DNA of 40,372 nt from JAJPGZ01 sp038229295 (GCA_038229295.1 JBBROO010000027.1:1-40372); one strand, 5' to 3'. Shown: positions 1-8,501, counted from the first letter of the stretch. Notes: generated by a model not told the origin, from the sequence alone. Numbers and translations are program-made.

Positions 1-894
1 ATCAATTACACGAACGTCTGCAATGTTTACTGCAAGTTCTGCGCGTTTTATCGGACGGAGAAGGATGACGATCACTACGTGCTTTCGTTCGAGCAGATCG
101 ACCAGAAGCTGGATGAGCTTTCGGCCGCGGGCGGCGTGCAAATTTTAATGCAGGGCGGGCATCACTCGAAGCTGGGGTTCGAGTGGTATGTCGATCTTCT
201 TCATCACATCCGCGAAAAATATCCGCATATTAATATTCACGGATTCAGTCCGCCGGAGTTTCAACATTTCGCGGAGACGTTTCGGATGCCGTTGCGCGAA
301 GTGATTTCGAAATTTAAGGAGGCGGGGCTGGGATCGATCCCGGGCGGCGGCGGCGAGATTTTGGTCGATCGCGTGCGCAAAAAGATTTCGCCACTCAAGA
401 TCGACAGTGACGGCTGGCTGGAAGTCATGGACGTGGCGCATTCGTTAGGCTTGAAATCGAGCGCGACGATGATGTTCGGTCACGTCGAGACGATTGAAGA
501 TCGGGTCGAACATTTGCAGCGGATTCGTGGGCAACAGGACAAGAGTGGCGGCTTCACGGCGTTCATTTGCTGGACGTTTCAACCGCAGCATACGGTTTTG
601 AAAATCGAACATCCGACCGGCGTTTCGGAATATTTGCGGATGCAGGCGCTCTCGCGGATTTTTCTGGATAACATCGACAACGTGCAAAGTTCCTGGGTGA
701 CGCAGGGGCCGAACATCGGCCAGGTGGCGCTGAAGTATGGAGCAAACGATTTCGGTTCGGTCATGATGGAAGAAAATGTCGTGAGCAGCGCGGGGACGAC
801 GTTTCGATTGAACGCCGAACAAATCGAGTCGCTTATTCGCGATGCCGGTTATGAGCCGCGACGCCGAAACAATTGGTACGAACTATTGAACTAA
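1..894 (+). CDS. mqnC: Cyclic dehypoxanthinyl futalosine synthase MqnC (5' end outside window)
   Basis: Radical SAM enzyme of the futalosine route to menaquinone, converting dehypoxanthine futalosine to its cyclic form. The open frame runs from base 1, so the start lies upstream. The CxxxCxxC iron-sulfur motif is at residues 7-14 of the visible part (C7, C11, C14), followed by FCAFYR. Family hallmarks follow: LMQGG, SIPGGGGEIL, SGGFTAF, SSWVTQGP, and YGANDFGS near the C-terminus. MqnE is the closest alternative, but the GGFTAF...WTFQP and EENVVSSAGT stretches fit MqnC better. The usual Pro in the FIPWTFQ segment is replaced by Cys (FICWTFQ). A gene of this kind implies menaquinone-based respiration made without the classical Men pathway. 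Confidence in the family is high. Confidence 0.93.
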   Translation: MNYTNVCNVYCKFCAFYRTEKDDDHYVLSFEQIDQKLDELSAAGGVQILMQGGHHSKLGFEWYVDLLHHIREKYPHINIHGFSPPEFQHFAETFRMPLREVISKFKEAGLGSIPGGGGEILVDRVRKKISPLKIDSDGWLEVMDVAHSLGLKSSATMMFGHVETIEDRVEHLQRIRGQQDKSGGFTAFICWTFQPQHTVLKIEHPTGVSEYLRMQALSRIFLDNIDNVQSSWVTQGPNIGQVALKYGANDFGSVMMEENVVSSAGTTFRLNAEQIESLIRDAGYEPRRRNNWYELLN

Positions 895-950
895 GGGCGC
901 GAGAAGGTTGTCTATGAACGAAGTCCTCCGCCAACCGTAAAATTCGCGCC

Positions 951-979
951 TTGACGATCGTCCTCGTATTCTCCATATA
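951..979 (+). promoter_or_regulatory. Predicted sigma70-type promoter of bamA
   Basis: TTGACG at 951-956 and CATATA at 974-979 are separated by 17 bases, a good -35 match with a partial -10. It lies in the 135-base gap between mqnC and bamA. Prediction by eye; the -10 matches only four of six consensus positions. Confidence 0.4.
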
Positions 980-986
980 GCGGCCT

Positions 987-1014
987 GTCCCGCGCTGGTT
1001 TCCTGGCGCGGGAC
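987..1014 (+). promoter_or_regulatory. Hairpin in the predicted bamA leader
   Basis: GTCCCGCG at 987-994 pairs perfectly with CGCGGGAC at 1007-1014 across a 12-base loop. It lies between the predicted promoter and the bamA start at 1030. No T-run follows, so it is not a plain terminator. It could affect leader stability or translation; no function can be shown. Confidence 0.35.
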
Positions 1015-1029
1015 TCGACATCTTAAGTT

Positions 1030-3426
1030 ATGACCAACCTTCACCGATCAATTTGCCCGCGCGCGTTCGCAACTCCCCTCGTGCTCCTGAGCGCGATGGT
1101 CGGCGTTGCCACCAGTCCAGCGCAAAACGGGCCGCCAATTATCCGCTCGATCGACGTGGAGTACTCGGGCCCGGCGACGGTGAGCAAAGAGCGCATCCTG
1201 GCACAAATGCGGACGAATGTCGGCCAGCCTTACTCGGACCAAGTGGTCGAACAGGATATTCGACAACTGTATTCGACTGGATTTATCCGAAACGTCCGCA
1301 TCTACGCCGAGCCCGTGCAGGATGGCGCGAAAGTGATCGTGGCTGTGCAAACGCGCGCGGTGGTGCGCGAGATTGAAATTGCCGGCGCGCAAAAAATTAG
1401 CGCGAAGCGCCTGCGCAAAGAAATCGGGATCAGGATCAATAGCTCGGTGAACGAAGAAGCGTTGGAGAAGGGACGCCAGAAGATCCTCGAAACTTATCAG
1501 GGACGCGGGTTCACCGACATCAACGTTCAGTTTCGCGTCGACCCGATTGACGAAAAGCGCGGGACGGCGCGCGTCGTCTACACGATCGAAGAAGGAGTGA
1601 AGGGCGCGGTGCGTTCCGTGCAATTCGAAGGCAATGCGCACTTCAGCGACCGGGTATTGCGCAAGCAAATCAAGACGCGCGGCAAAACGCTGATCGCTTT
1701 TATCGACAAATCGGGCCGGCTCGATGAACCGCAACTCCAGCGCGACCTCGATAGCATCAAAGAATTTTATCAGAACAAGGGCTACATCGACGCGGAGGTG
1801 AAGGACGTTCGTAAGGAACGCGAGAACGGTCCGTTGATCATCACAATCTCCGTGACCGAGGGGGCGCAATATCACGTCGGGAAGATGTCGTTCGCTGGTT
1901 ACAAACAGACGACCGAGGATAAGATCCGAAAGCTGCTGAAGATGAAAGAAGGCGATGTGTATTCGCCCAAGCAATTGCGCGAGGATGCCAAGGCGATTGC
2001 GGACGCGTATGGCGCCGGGGGATATGTCGATCTAATGGTGGAGCCGCAGGGAGTGCCAGCGGGCCCGGGGCGGATCAACGTTCAATACAAAATCGAGGAA
2101 GGAAATCGCTCGTTCGTCCAACGCATTACTATCATCGGCAATACGCGCACCAAGGACAAAGTTCTGCGCCGCGAAGTCCTCATCGCACCGGGCGATACCT
2201 TCAACACGGTGCGGGTGGATGTTTCGAAAAAGCGGCTCGAAAATCTGGGTTACTTTTCGAAGGTCGAAACCTATCCTGAAGATACGGGCGTGCCGGGCCG
2301 CAAAGACCTCGTCGTGCAAGTGGAAGAAAAGCGCACGGGATCGCTCAGCTTCGGCGGTGGCTTTAGTACCGTTGATCAGTTGGTCGTATTCGGCGAACTG
2401 ACGCAGGGCAATTTCGATTTGATGAATTGGCCGGGCTTCACTGGAGCGGGGCAGAAGTTTCGTATTCGCGCGCAGGTGGGAACGCAGCGCCGAGATTTCA
2501 TCCTCGCGTTGACGGAGCCGTATTTTCTCGATCAGCGTTTGTCGCTCGGTGGCCAGGTTTTCTACAGCGAAGCGAACTATTTGAGCTCAGTTTACGACCA
2601 GCGGAACGTCGGATTCGCCGTTGAATTACGCAAACCGCTGTTTGCTTATACTTATATGACGCTTGGCTATCGGCTGGAAGATATCGAGATCTTCAACGTC
2701 GAAGCGAGCGCTTCACCGGAAATACGGGTTGAGTCGGGCTCGCGGGTGAAGAGCACTGTTTTAACCAGCCTCATCTTTGATCGCCGGGACAATCCGCTCT
2801 TGACGCGTAAGGGCCAGCGCATCGCCTTCTCTCCTTATGTGGCGGGCGGATTCCTGGGCGGCGATACGCAGATTTATGGCGGCGACTTGGAAGCATCGCA
2901 GTACTTCCATTTGCCCTTGGACTTGATTCTGTTGTTTAACGGCGAAGCCGCCGTGGTCGACACCTGGCAGGTGCCAAATAGGACGACAATTACTTTCATC
3001 CAGCCCAACCCGCTCCCGCCGCCCGCTCCCACGCAAATCGTGGTTTCAAAAGAAATTTCGACGGTGCCTATTTTTGACCGGCTATATCTCGGCGGATCAA
3101 ACAATCTCCGCGGCTTTGCTTTCCGCGATGTCGGCCCGAGAGACGAACACGGCGAGCCGATCGGAGGTCAATCGATGGCGCGCGGCACGGTGGAATTAAC
3201 CTTTCCCATCATTGTCAAAGCGCGCGGCGCGATTTTCTACGATACGGGGTTCGTTAACGCCGATCCATATGATTTCGGCACCAAGCATGTCGCTTCGGAT
3301 TTCGGCATAGGTCTTCGTCTTGACTTGCCAATTGGCCCTTTGCGAGTTGATTACGGCATTCCCTTGGAAAAGGATGGGCGTTCCGGCAGTGGAAGATTCA
3401 ACTTCAACGTCGGTTATCAGTTTTGA
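1030..3426 (+). CDS. bamA: Outer membrane protein assembly factor BamA
   Basis: Core subunit of the machine that folds beta-barrel proteins into the outer membrane. The 798-residue length is typical. A Sec signal peptide occupies about residues 1-32 (hydrophobic core LVLLSAMVGVATS). It is followed by five POTRA repeats to about residue 420, with recurring boundaries such as the IRSIDVEYSG, VREIEIAG, VRSVQFEGN, VGKMSFAG and VQRITIIGN segments. The Omp85 barrel comes next and ends in FNFNVGYQF, with the C-terminal Phe expected of a barrel substrate. The GxxFS-type barrel start LSFGGGFSTVDQ and the late LRGF motif (NNLRGFAF) are visible. ompH follows 56 bases downstream, the classic bamA-skp order. 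The gene carries no exact copy of the window's abundant decamer, only a one-base variant at 2025-2034. Confidence 0.95.
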   Translation: MTNLHRSICPRAFATPLVLLSAMVGVATSPAQNGPPIIRSIDVEYSGPATVSKERILAQMRTNVGQPYSDQVVEQDIRQLYSTGFIRNVRIYAEPVQDGAKVIVAVQTRAVVREIEIAGAQKISAKRLRKEIGIRINSSVNEEALEKGRQKILETYQGRGFTDINVQFRVDPIDEKRGTARVVYTIEEGVKGAVRSVQFEGNAHFSDRVLRKQIKTRGKTLIAFIDKSGRLDEPQLQRDLDSIKEFYQNKGYIDAEVKDVRKERENGPLIITISVTEGAQYHVGKMSFAGYKQTTEDKIRKLLKMKEGDVYSPKQLREDAKAIADAYGAGGYVDLMVEPQGVPAGPGRINVQYKIEEGNRSFVQRITIIGNTRTKDKVLRREVLIAPGDTFNTVRVDVSKKRLENLGYFSKVETYPEDTGVPGRKDLVVQVEEKRTGSLSFGGGFSTVDQLVVFGELTQGNFDLMNWPGFTGAGQKFRIRAQVGTQRRDFILALTEPYFLDQRLSLGGQVFYSEANYLSSVYDQRNVGFAVELRKPLFAYTYMTLGYRLEDIEIFNVEASASPEIRVESGSRVKSTVLTSLIFDRRDNPLLTRKGQRIAFSPYVAGGFLGGDTQIYGGDLEASQYFHLPLDLILLFNGEAAVVDTWQVPNRTTITFIQPNPLPPPAPTQIVVSKEISTVPIFDRLYLGGSNNLRGFAFRDVGPRDEHGEPIGGQSMARGTVELTFPIIVKARGAIFYDTGFVNADPYDFGTKHVASDFGIGLRLDLPIGPLRVDYGIPLEKDGRSGSGRFNFNVGYQF

Positions 3427-3482
3427 ACAAACGCCAACCACTCCGGTCTAACCGGTTCCACACCAACCTGACTCATTTATCT

Positions 3483-4163
3483 ATGAAAAAAATCCTACTT
3501 ATCACTCTGGGCTCGATGCTCGCGCTGCCTGGCCTGACCTTCGCGCAGAGCTCCATGAAAATCAGCACTGTCGATATGAATCGCGCGTTCAAGGAATACA
3601 CCAAGACCAAGGACGCCGAGGCCAAGATCAACGAAGCGAAAAACGCCGCCAAAAAAGAATACGATGACCGCGCGGACGCTTATAAAAAAGCGCTCGACGA
3701 CATTAACAATCTAAACAAGCAGCTCGACGCTCCCGCCTTGAGCGCGGACGCGAAAACGCAAAAAGCCAAAGAGCGCGACGACAAGATCGCCAACATCAAA
3801 AACATGGAGCGCGAGATCAACGAATTTCGCCAGACCCGCGAACGCCAGCTTCAGGAACAGGCCATGCGCATGCGCGAAGGCATCGTCAAAGAGATTACCG
3901 AAGTCGTAATGGAGAAAGTGAAATCAGGAAATCTCGATCTCGTCTTCGACAAGTCGGGCATGAGTTTGAACGGTGTTCCGCTTCTCATGTATTCGCGGAA
4001 CGATGTCGATTTTACGAATGACGTTGTCGCCGTCTTGAACAAACCCGGCCGTGTTTCCAGCGTGACGACTTCAGAAAAACCCGCCGCCGGTTCTTCGAGT
4101 CCCGCCGCGACTAGCCCGGCCGCAAGCGCAACGCCGAACCCGGCGAAAGCGACCAAGCCTTAA
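3483..4163 (+). CDS. OmpH/Skp family periplasmic chaperone
   Basis: Holdase that escorts unfolded outer-membrane proteins through the periplasm to the Bam complex. The 226-residue product starts MKKILLITLGSMLALPGLTFA, a clean Sec signal peptide. This start is preferred over an in-frame codon at 3423 that overlaps the bamA stop. After the signal, STVDMNRAFKEY is the typical OmpH beginning. Residues about 45-150 are rich in Lys, Glu, Ala and Gln, as expected for the coiled-coil arms. LDLVFDKSG and the closing strand complete the body domain. The last 35 residues are a Pro/Ala/Ser-rich tail not usual for Skp. The gene is followed directly by a strong terminator, so bamA-ompH ends here. Confidence 0.88.
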   Translation: MKKILLITLGSMLALPGLTFAQSSMKISTVDMNRAFKEYTKTKDAEAKINEAKNAAKKEYDDRADAYKKALDDINNLNKQLDAPALSADAKTQKAKERDDKIANIKNMEREINEFRQTRERQLQEQAMRMREGIVKEITEVVMEKVKSGNLDLVFDKSGMSLNGVPLLMYSRNDVDFTNDVVAVLNKPGRVSSVTTSEKPAAGSSSPAATSPAASATPNPAKATKP

Positions 4164-4178
4164 TTCCAATTTCGATTT

Positions 4179-4215
4179 AAAACACACGCGAGCTCAACTC
4201 GCGTGTGTTTTTTTT
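4179..4215 (+). terminator. Rho-independent terminator after ompH
   Basis: AACACACGCGAG (4181-4192) pairs with CTCGCGTGTGTT (4198-4209) around a five-base loop and runs into a T tract ending at 4215. Stem, short loop and T-run make a textbook intrinsic terminator closing the bamA-ompH unit. Confidence 0.9.
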
Positions 4216-4222
4216 CGTACCG

Positions 4223-5065
4223 ATGAGCTCGCGCCGATACGCTCTCAAATTGAGATGTCGATCTTGGCGCCACGGCGCTCCCATTCTCGCCTGCTTTCTC
4301 AGTCTCACCGCCAGCGCCGCCGACTGGCAATCCGGCCTAACGACAGACCCGCCCGGCAAATTTCCGACGCTTCGTCCCCTCCGCGCCAAATACAATTTTG
4401 GCTGGAGCGGCTTCACCGCCGCCACCGGCGACCTTCATTTCACCAATCCTTCTGCCGACCGCTGCCAGCTCGAAGCCAGCGGTAAGACGGTCGGTGTTGT
4501 CCGTGCATTGTGGCGGTTCGATGTCACTCATCACGCCGTCGCCGATGCCGAAACGCTCCGCCCCCTTGAGATGAAGCAGAACGAAAATGTTCACGGTAAA
4601 AGGATCGAGACCAGTCTCGTTTTCAATAATGCCGGCGTCTCACGCTCGCGCAGCGAGGCTTGGAACAAAACGCCGGAGCCGAAAAAGCCCAAGCAATACA
4701 ATTTTCCGAACTTGTTCGATCTGCAATCGGCGCTGCTCTATCTGCGCAGCCAGTCGCTAAAGGATCGCAGTGCCTATCGCATCGTTGTCTACCCCGCCAC
4801 CTCGGCGTATCTCGCCACTCTCACCGTCGTCGGGCGCGAAAAACTTTCCGTGCACGCCGGCAACTACAACGCCATCAAGCTTGATGTCCAACTCAACAAA
4901 GTCGGCAAGAATCTTCAGCTCGAGCCGCACAAAAAATTCAAGCGCGCTACGGTTTGGGTTTCCGACGACGCCGATCGGCTGGTCTTGCGCATCGAAGCGC
5001 AGATTTTTGTGGGAACAGTTTTTGTCGAGCTGCAATCCGTGCAGTTCGAACCGCTGCCAAATTAG
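4223..5065 (+). CDS. DUF3108 domain protein, exported
   Basis: A 280-residue exported protein of the DUF3108 family, whose molecular role is not established. The ATG at 4223 is chosen because the earlier in-frame codon (4205) lies inside the terminator T-run. The N-terminus is basic followed by a hydrophobic stretch (ILACFLSLTASA) and a probable signal peptidase site near residue 27. The mature part begins with the family's lipocalin-like strands (RAKYNFGWSGFTAATGDL). The central NLFDLQSALLYLRS segment and the closing WVSDDADRLVLRIEAQIFVGTVFVEL are both typical. The gene stands alone after the ompH terminator. A copy of the abundant decamer lies ten bases after its stop (5075-5084). Confidence 0.75.
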   Translation: MSSRRYALKLRCRSWRHGAPILACFLSLTASAADWQSGLTTDPPGKFPTLRPLRAKYNFGWSGFTAATGDLHFTNPSADRCQLEASGKTVGVVRALWRFDVTHHAVADAETLRPLEMKQNENVHGKRIETSLVFNNAGVSRSRSEAWNKTPEPKKPKQYNFPNLFDLQSALLYLRSQSLKDRSAYRIVVYPATSAYLATLTVVGREKLSVHAGNYNAIKLDVQLNKVGKNLQLEPHKKFKRATVWVSDDADRLVLRIEAQIFVGTVFVELQSVQFEPLPN

Positions 5066-5085
5066 CGGCCGCGCAAGATCGACAT

Positions 5086-5829
5086 CTACGGATGGATCCA
5101 TTCGCCGCGCACCGGCGGCTGCCGGAAGATGCGGCGCGGCGTGTAAACGGGTTCATGCGCACCCGGCAGTAATTCGAGCGCAGCTAAAGTTTCGAGATCG
5201 AGTCGGCCGGTTGATTCCAAACCAACGCGGGATTGATAGGCCCGCAATGAAAACTCGAGGTCGGGCCCGAAGACGCCGGTGATCTCGCTTTTGAAAAGAC
5301 CGTGCCGGGCTAAAATTTTTTGCGCATCTACGATGAGACGGCGGAGCACTTCGGGTGGCGCATTTTGAAAAGGCGTGCCGATAAAATTTTCACCCACAGC
5401 TGGTGCGACGCGACCGGGATATACCGGCGGGGATTGTCGATCTTGTGAAGGTGCCGGGTAGTATGGCGACGGCGGCTCGTCTCGTTCAGCGGTCGCGCCC
5501 GCATCATTCTGCGATGGCTGCGCCGTCTGCGGAACAGGCGTGGGCGCGCGCGCGATTGGTGGCGCCGAAGCCACCGGCGATGACGCGACCGAAGGATTCG
5601 AGCGCAGCGCTTTTAACGTTTCCTCATTCAATTCACCCGTTATCTGCAGTCCGTTGCGAATTTGAAAACGCCGCACGGCCGCCGTCGTATCGGCATTTTT
5701 CTCGCCCGTAATTTCGCCGTAATAAAATCCCTGATCTTTTAACGCCTGTTGCACACCCGCGATTTTATCGTCCGCACGCAGCAAACCAATCGCCAGAAAT
5801 GAAATCAGAAGCAGGGCCCAAATTTTCAT
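5086..5829 (-). CDS. Peptidoglycan-binding (PGB1) domain protein
   Basis: Exported 247-residue protein with two peptidoglycan-binding type 1 modules. Start at 5829 gives MKIWALLLISFLAIGLLRA, a clear signal peptide; an upstream in-frame codon would overlap the amidase gene. Module one spans about residues 23-75 (GVQQALKDQGFYYGEITGEKNADTTAA with FQIRNGL). A Pro/Ala/Ser-rich linker follows. The second, more divergent module spans about residues 155-225 (AQKILARHGLFKSEITGVFG and YQSRVGLESTGRLDLETL). It lies 34 bases downstream of the amidase gene, suggesting a joint role at the cell wall. The start codon abuts a copy of the abundant decamer (5829-5838). Confidence 0.75.
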   Translation of the reverse strand: MKIWALLLISFLAIGLLRADDKIAGVQQALKDQGFYYGEITGEKNADTTAAVRRFQIRNGLQITGELNEETLKALRSNPSVASSPVASAPPIARAPTPVPQTAQPSQNDAGATAERDEPPSPYYPAPSQDRQSPPVYPGRVAPAVGENFIGTPFQNAPPEVLRRLIVDAQKILARHGLFKSEITGVFGPDLEFSLRAYQSRVGLESTGRLDLETLAALELLPGAHEPVYTPRRIFRQPPVRGEWIHP

Positions 5830-5863
5830 GTCGATCTTGTAGTTGGACGCTGCGTTTGGCCGC

Positions 5864-6670
5864 TTATTCGGCGCCATCGGCCGCACCTGTCGCTAGAGTT
5901 GGTTGACGTTGTTTCAGAAGATCGCGGTAGCGCACGACTCCGTCGCAGATCGCCGCCGCCAATTGCTCGCGGTAATCTTCGTTCCCAAGTTTCGCGTTTT
6001 CATCTTTGTTCGTGAGAAATCCTCCTTCCACCAGAACGGCGGGATGGCGCACATTGGCGATGACGAAATACTGTTGCGCTTTCGTGCCGCGGTCGGCCGC
6101 CTGGGTGTGCGCGACAAGCGCTTCCTGAATGAACCCGGCCAGGCTTTGACTCTCGAAATTTGGTGCTTGCGTGGATGCGCGTTGCAGAAATGGCAACCAC
6201 GAAACCATCGGCGTGCCGGTGGTGATTTGGTGATCCGCGTAATACGTCTCAACGCCGGTTGAGACCGGTTTATTGCCTTCGTTAAAATGAATGCTGACGA
6301 AGATGCAATCAGGGACACGATTCGTTAGGGCGGCGCGCTCGACCAACGAGATGTAACTGTCACCGACGCGCGTCATGACGGTGGCGACGCCTTTGGCCTG
6401 GAGCAGGCGATCCACGCGTTTGGCCACATCGAGCGTCAGGTCTTTTTCCAGAACGTTTCCGCACATCGCGCCCGAATCCTGGCCGCCGTGTCCCGGATCG
6501 ATAACGACGACCGGCAATCCCTGATTATTTGGCGGAGCGGTCGAAGTCCCTGTTCCTGGATGTGAAGTCCATTGTAACCACGCGAACGAAACCGCCATAA
6601 GAAGAAGTCCCACCCAGGCCAGCGCGCTACGCACCCCCGAGCGCCCCATCCCTCCTTGTCGATCTAACAT
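5864..6670 (-). CDS. N-acetylmuramoyl-L-alanine amidase (Amidase_3)
   Basis: Zinc amidase that cuts the bond between muramic acid and the stem peptide. The product has 268 residues with an N-terminal membrane anchor or signal at about residues 14-33 (ALAWVGLLLMAVSFAWLQW). The catalytic domain begins VVIDPGHGGQDSGA, with the zinc His in DPGHGG. It continues with LEKDLTLDVAKRV (zinc Glu), VSIHFNEG (zinc His) and the closing VLVEGGFLTNKDE (catalytic Glu). All key residues are present. The gene starts nine bases after the prcA stop, so it is probably cotranscribed with the proteasome genes; this is uncommon company. The one-base decamer variant TGTCGATCTA (6657-6666) covers the first codons, where it reads as LDRQ. 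Confidence 0.9.
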   Translation of the reverse strand: MLDRQGGMGRSGVRSALAWVGLLLMAVSFAWLQWTSHPGTGTSTAPPNNQGLPVVVIDPGHGGQDSGAMCGNVLEKDLTLDVAKRVDRLLQAKGVATVMTRVGDSYISLVERAALTNRVPDCIFVSIHFNEGNKPVSTGVETYYADHQITTGTPMVSWLPFLQRASTQAPNFESQSLAGFIQEALVAHTQAADRGTKAQQYFVIANVRHPAVLVEGGFLTNKDENAKLGNEDYREQLAAAICDGVVRYRDLLKQRQPTLATGAADGAE

Positions 6671-6679
6671 GCGCGCGTT

Positions 6680-7447
6680 TTAATCGGAGATGACGGAGCG
6701 CACTTCCTCATCGGACAATGTTCGATAACGAATGGCCGTTTCCGCACTGCGTTCCAGGATGGCGGCCTCAATCCCGGTGGTTGCGAGCTGTTCTTGTCGA
6801 TGCTTGATGACCGCCTCGCGCTTTGGCCCTTCCGGACCTGCGGCCATGTGGCCGATACTCCACGCGTCCGCCGCCGCGCGCACCGCGCCCGCCAGATCCA
6901 TGTCGGCGCGATGTTCCTGTGTCAAAAATTGTTCCATTGATTCGGTCGACGCTGGCGTCGCGCTAAGCACGGCAAAATTCTGGCGCGTTTGCGAAATGGA
7001 ACTTCCGTTGCTCGCGATCGCACCATCGTATTCCACCCGCAGAAACAAATCTTCTTCCGGCGTCGCCCCGATCTCCGCAAAAACAAGCCTCGCCAGAAAA
7101 GGCGCGCCATAAATTTGCTCGAATGCGTTTTTCATCACTGGGCTGAGCGAGTAATGCGCGAGACGGCGCAGAGAAACGTCCGCGGCCGAGCGCGTGAAAC
7201 CTTCCGTGCTGGCCAATTCAATCGCCGCCATGCGCAACCGCTCGATGTCGCCCGGATGTCCGATTGCGCCCATGGCGATGCGATCATAAATCTCGAAAAC
7301 CTTTTGGCGCGAGCGGCCCAATGTGAAGAACAAAATTCCCTCGTCGTAGCTAATCGCGGCGATCGGACTGCCGGCCGCAAGTTGCGTCTCGATGTACTCG
7401 CGCCGATTCGCGATTGCCTCGACCCACCGATACGGCTCCTCGATCAT
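6680..7447 (-). CDS. prcA: Proteasome alpha subunit PrcA
   Basis: Forms the outer, gating rings of the bacterial 20S proteasome. The product has 255 residues. The ATG at 7447 overlaps the prcB stop in an ATGA, which decides the start and implies translational coupling; the longer open frame to 7657 only shadows prcB. Alpha-type features are the opening EEPYRWVEAIANRREYI, the strand SPIAAISYDEGILFFTLG, FEIYDRIAMGAIGHPGDIERLR, and absence of an N-terminal Thr nucleophile. Proteasome subunits outside Actinobacteria are known in UBact-bearing Gram-negative phyla, which fits the gene upstream. The Mpa/ARC-type ATPase and the PafA ligase are not in the window. Confidence 0.88.
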   Translation of the reverse strand: MIEEPYRWVEAIANRREYIETQLAAGSPIAAISYDEGILFFTLGRSRQKVFEIYDRIAMGAIGHPGDIERLRMAAIELASTEGFTRSAADVSLRRLAHYSLSPVMKNAFEQIYGAPFLARLVFAEIGATPEEDLFLRVEYDGAIASNGSSISQTRQNFAVLSATPASTESMEQFLTQEHRADMDLAGAVRAAADAWSIGHMAAGPEGPKREAVIKHRQEQLATTGIEAAILERSAETAIRYRTLSDEEVRSVISD

Positions 7448-8247
7448 GCGACAGATTTCTTGAACACGGCCGCAATCTTTTCTTCCGGCAAAGTCGTGAT
7501 GCCCGCATGCGAAACGGTTTTGATGATCGGGTAAATTTTCCCAGTGCGATCGACTCCCCCAGTCGCGGTGTCCGATTCCGCCGCCGTATCTAACGCGCGC
7601 AACGCCACCGCCATCGCTGCCTCTTCGTCCAAATCCTTCAACAATTTTTTGCCCCAATGATTTTCGTAATAAAGAATCCCGCGCACCGCCGGCGAGCCAG
7701 AACCGGTCGCCGCGTAATCAGCCGCTTCGAATTGCGCACCCATCGCGTCGTAAAAATAAAGCCGCGCCTCCGGTTTCGAACTGGCGTCGTAGGTGGCGAA
7801 GATCGGGACGACGATGCCGACGCCCTGCATCACGAAGCCGAGATTGTCGCGGAGTAGTTTCGACAAAGCGCGCACTTTCCCGTCCACGCTCATTTCCTGC
7901 AGTTGCGTCCGGCGAAAATATTGGAACGAATGTTCGAGCACGCGCGCCATTTCCCACGCCGTCGCCGGCACACCGGCGATGGCCATGAGCGAATGTCGAT
8001 CTATCTCCAGAACTTTGTCCGCGCGATCGTAGACCACCGTGTGCCCCGAGGTCGCGCGTCGATCGCCCGCGACGAGCACCCCGTCCGCAAATTTAAACGC
8101 CAGGATGGTGGTCGATTCCGTTTGCGCAAAAGATTTCTGTGCACCCGGCGCAAGATCGACAACGGCCGGCGCGCCTAACAAACCGCGACGCCGCAGCAGC
8201 GCCGGAAAATCTTCCGCCGCTCCGGAAAAAGCCTGGTCGAGCGCCAT
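7444..8247 (-). CDS. prcB: Proteasome beta subunit PrcB
   Basis: Proteolytic subunit of the 20S proteasome. ATG at 8247 gives 267 residues; the open frame continues upstream to 8508 only by running through the UBact gene in another frame. About 45 residues form the propeptide. The predicted mature end is Thr46-Thr47 (TES/TTILAF), followed by GVLVAGDRRATSGHTVVYDRADKV, which holds the conserved Asp and Lys of the active site. The residue before the catalytic Thr is Ser, where actinobacterial PrcB normally has Gly. YAATGSGSPAVRGILYY and SDTATGGVD complete the fold. The gene begins 11 bases after the UBact stop and overlaps prcA by four bases. Confidence 0.9.
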   Translation of the reverse strand: MALDQAFSGAAEDFPALLRRRGLLGAPAVVDLAPGAQKSFAQTESTTILAFKFADGVLVAGDRRATSGHTVVYDRADKVLEIDRHSLMAIAGVPATAWEMARVLEHSFQYFRRTQLQEMSVDGKVRALSKLLRDNLGFVMQGVGIVVPIFATYDASSKPEARLYFYDAMGAQFEAADYAATGSGSPAVRGILYYENHWGKKLLKDLDEEAAMAVALRALDTAAESDTATGGVDRTGKIYPIIKTVSHAGITTLPEEKIAAVFKKSVA

Positions 8248-8258
8248 GGAAAAAACCG

Positions 8259-8435
8259 CTACTCGCCCGTGCGCTGCCGGTAACGCTTGGATTGATTCGG
8301 ATCCACTTTGCGCATTTTCTTGAGCAAATCCCTTGTATCCGGTCTCGAAATATCGGGCGACCGCGGCCCGTCCCCATCGCCTTGTTTCGGACCCCACGGC
8401 GCGGGTTCGGTCGGCTTTTGAATGCGCTCCGGCAT
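8259..8435 (-). CDS. UBact-type ubiquitin-like protein modifier
   Basis: A 58-residue protein, MPERIQKPTEPAPWG at the start and KRYRQRTGE at the end. It fits the UBact family: small, disordered, Pro/Gly/Asp-rich, with the conserved RPDT-x-x-LL-x-x-M-x-KVDP core and the R-Y-R-Q-R-T-G-E tail. UBact is the proposed Gram-negative counterpart of Pup, attached through its C-terminal Glu or Gln to target lysines to mark them for the proteasome. Here the last residue is Glu, so no deamidation would be needed before ligation. Its stop is 11 bases from prcB, giving the order UBact-prcB-prcA. Identification rests on recalled family sequence features and on operon position. No ligase gene is visible nearby. 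Confidence 0.88.
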   Translation of the reverse strand: MPERIQKPTEPAPWGPKQGDGDGPRSPDISRPDTRDLLKKMRKVDPNQSKRYRQRTGE

Positions 8436-8501
8436 GGCGAAAAATTAAGGGGGAAACCCGGCAAAGGCAAATTGACCCGCGCTTGCCAGAAAAACCGGTA
8501 G
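8436..8501. promoter_or_regulatory. Divergent control region, UBact operon / LysM gene
   Basis: The 66 bases between the divergent starts at 8435 (-) and 8502 (+) must hold promoters for the UBact-prcB-prcA operon and perhaps for the LysM gene. I see no convincing -35/-10 pair, only the A/T-rich stretch around 8438-8450. Confidence 0.3.

Noticed and set aside
7448..7657. A 325-residue PrcA with an N-terminal extension
   Set aside because: The extension is an out-of-frame translation of prcB; the ATGA overlap gives the correct start at 7447.
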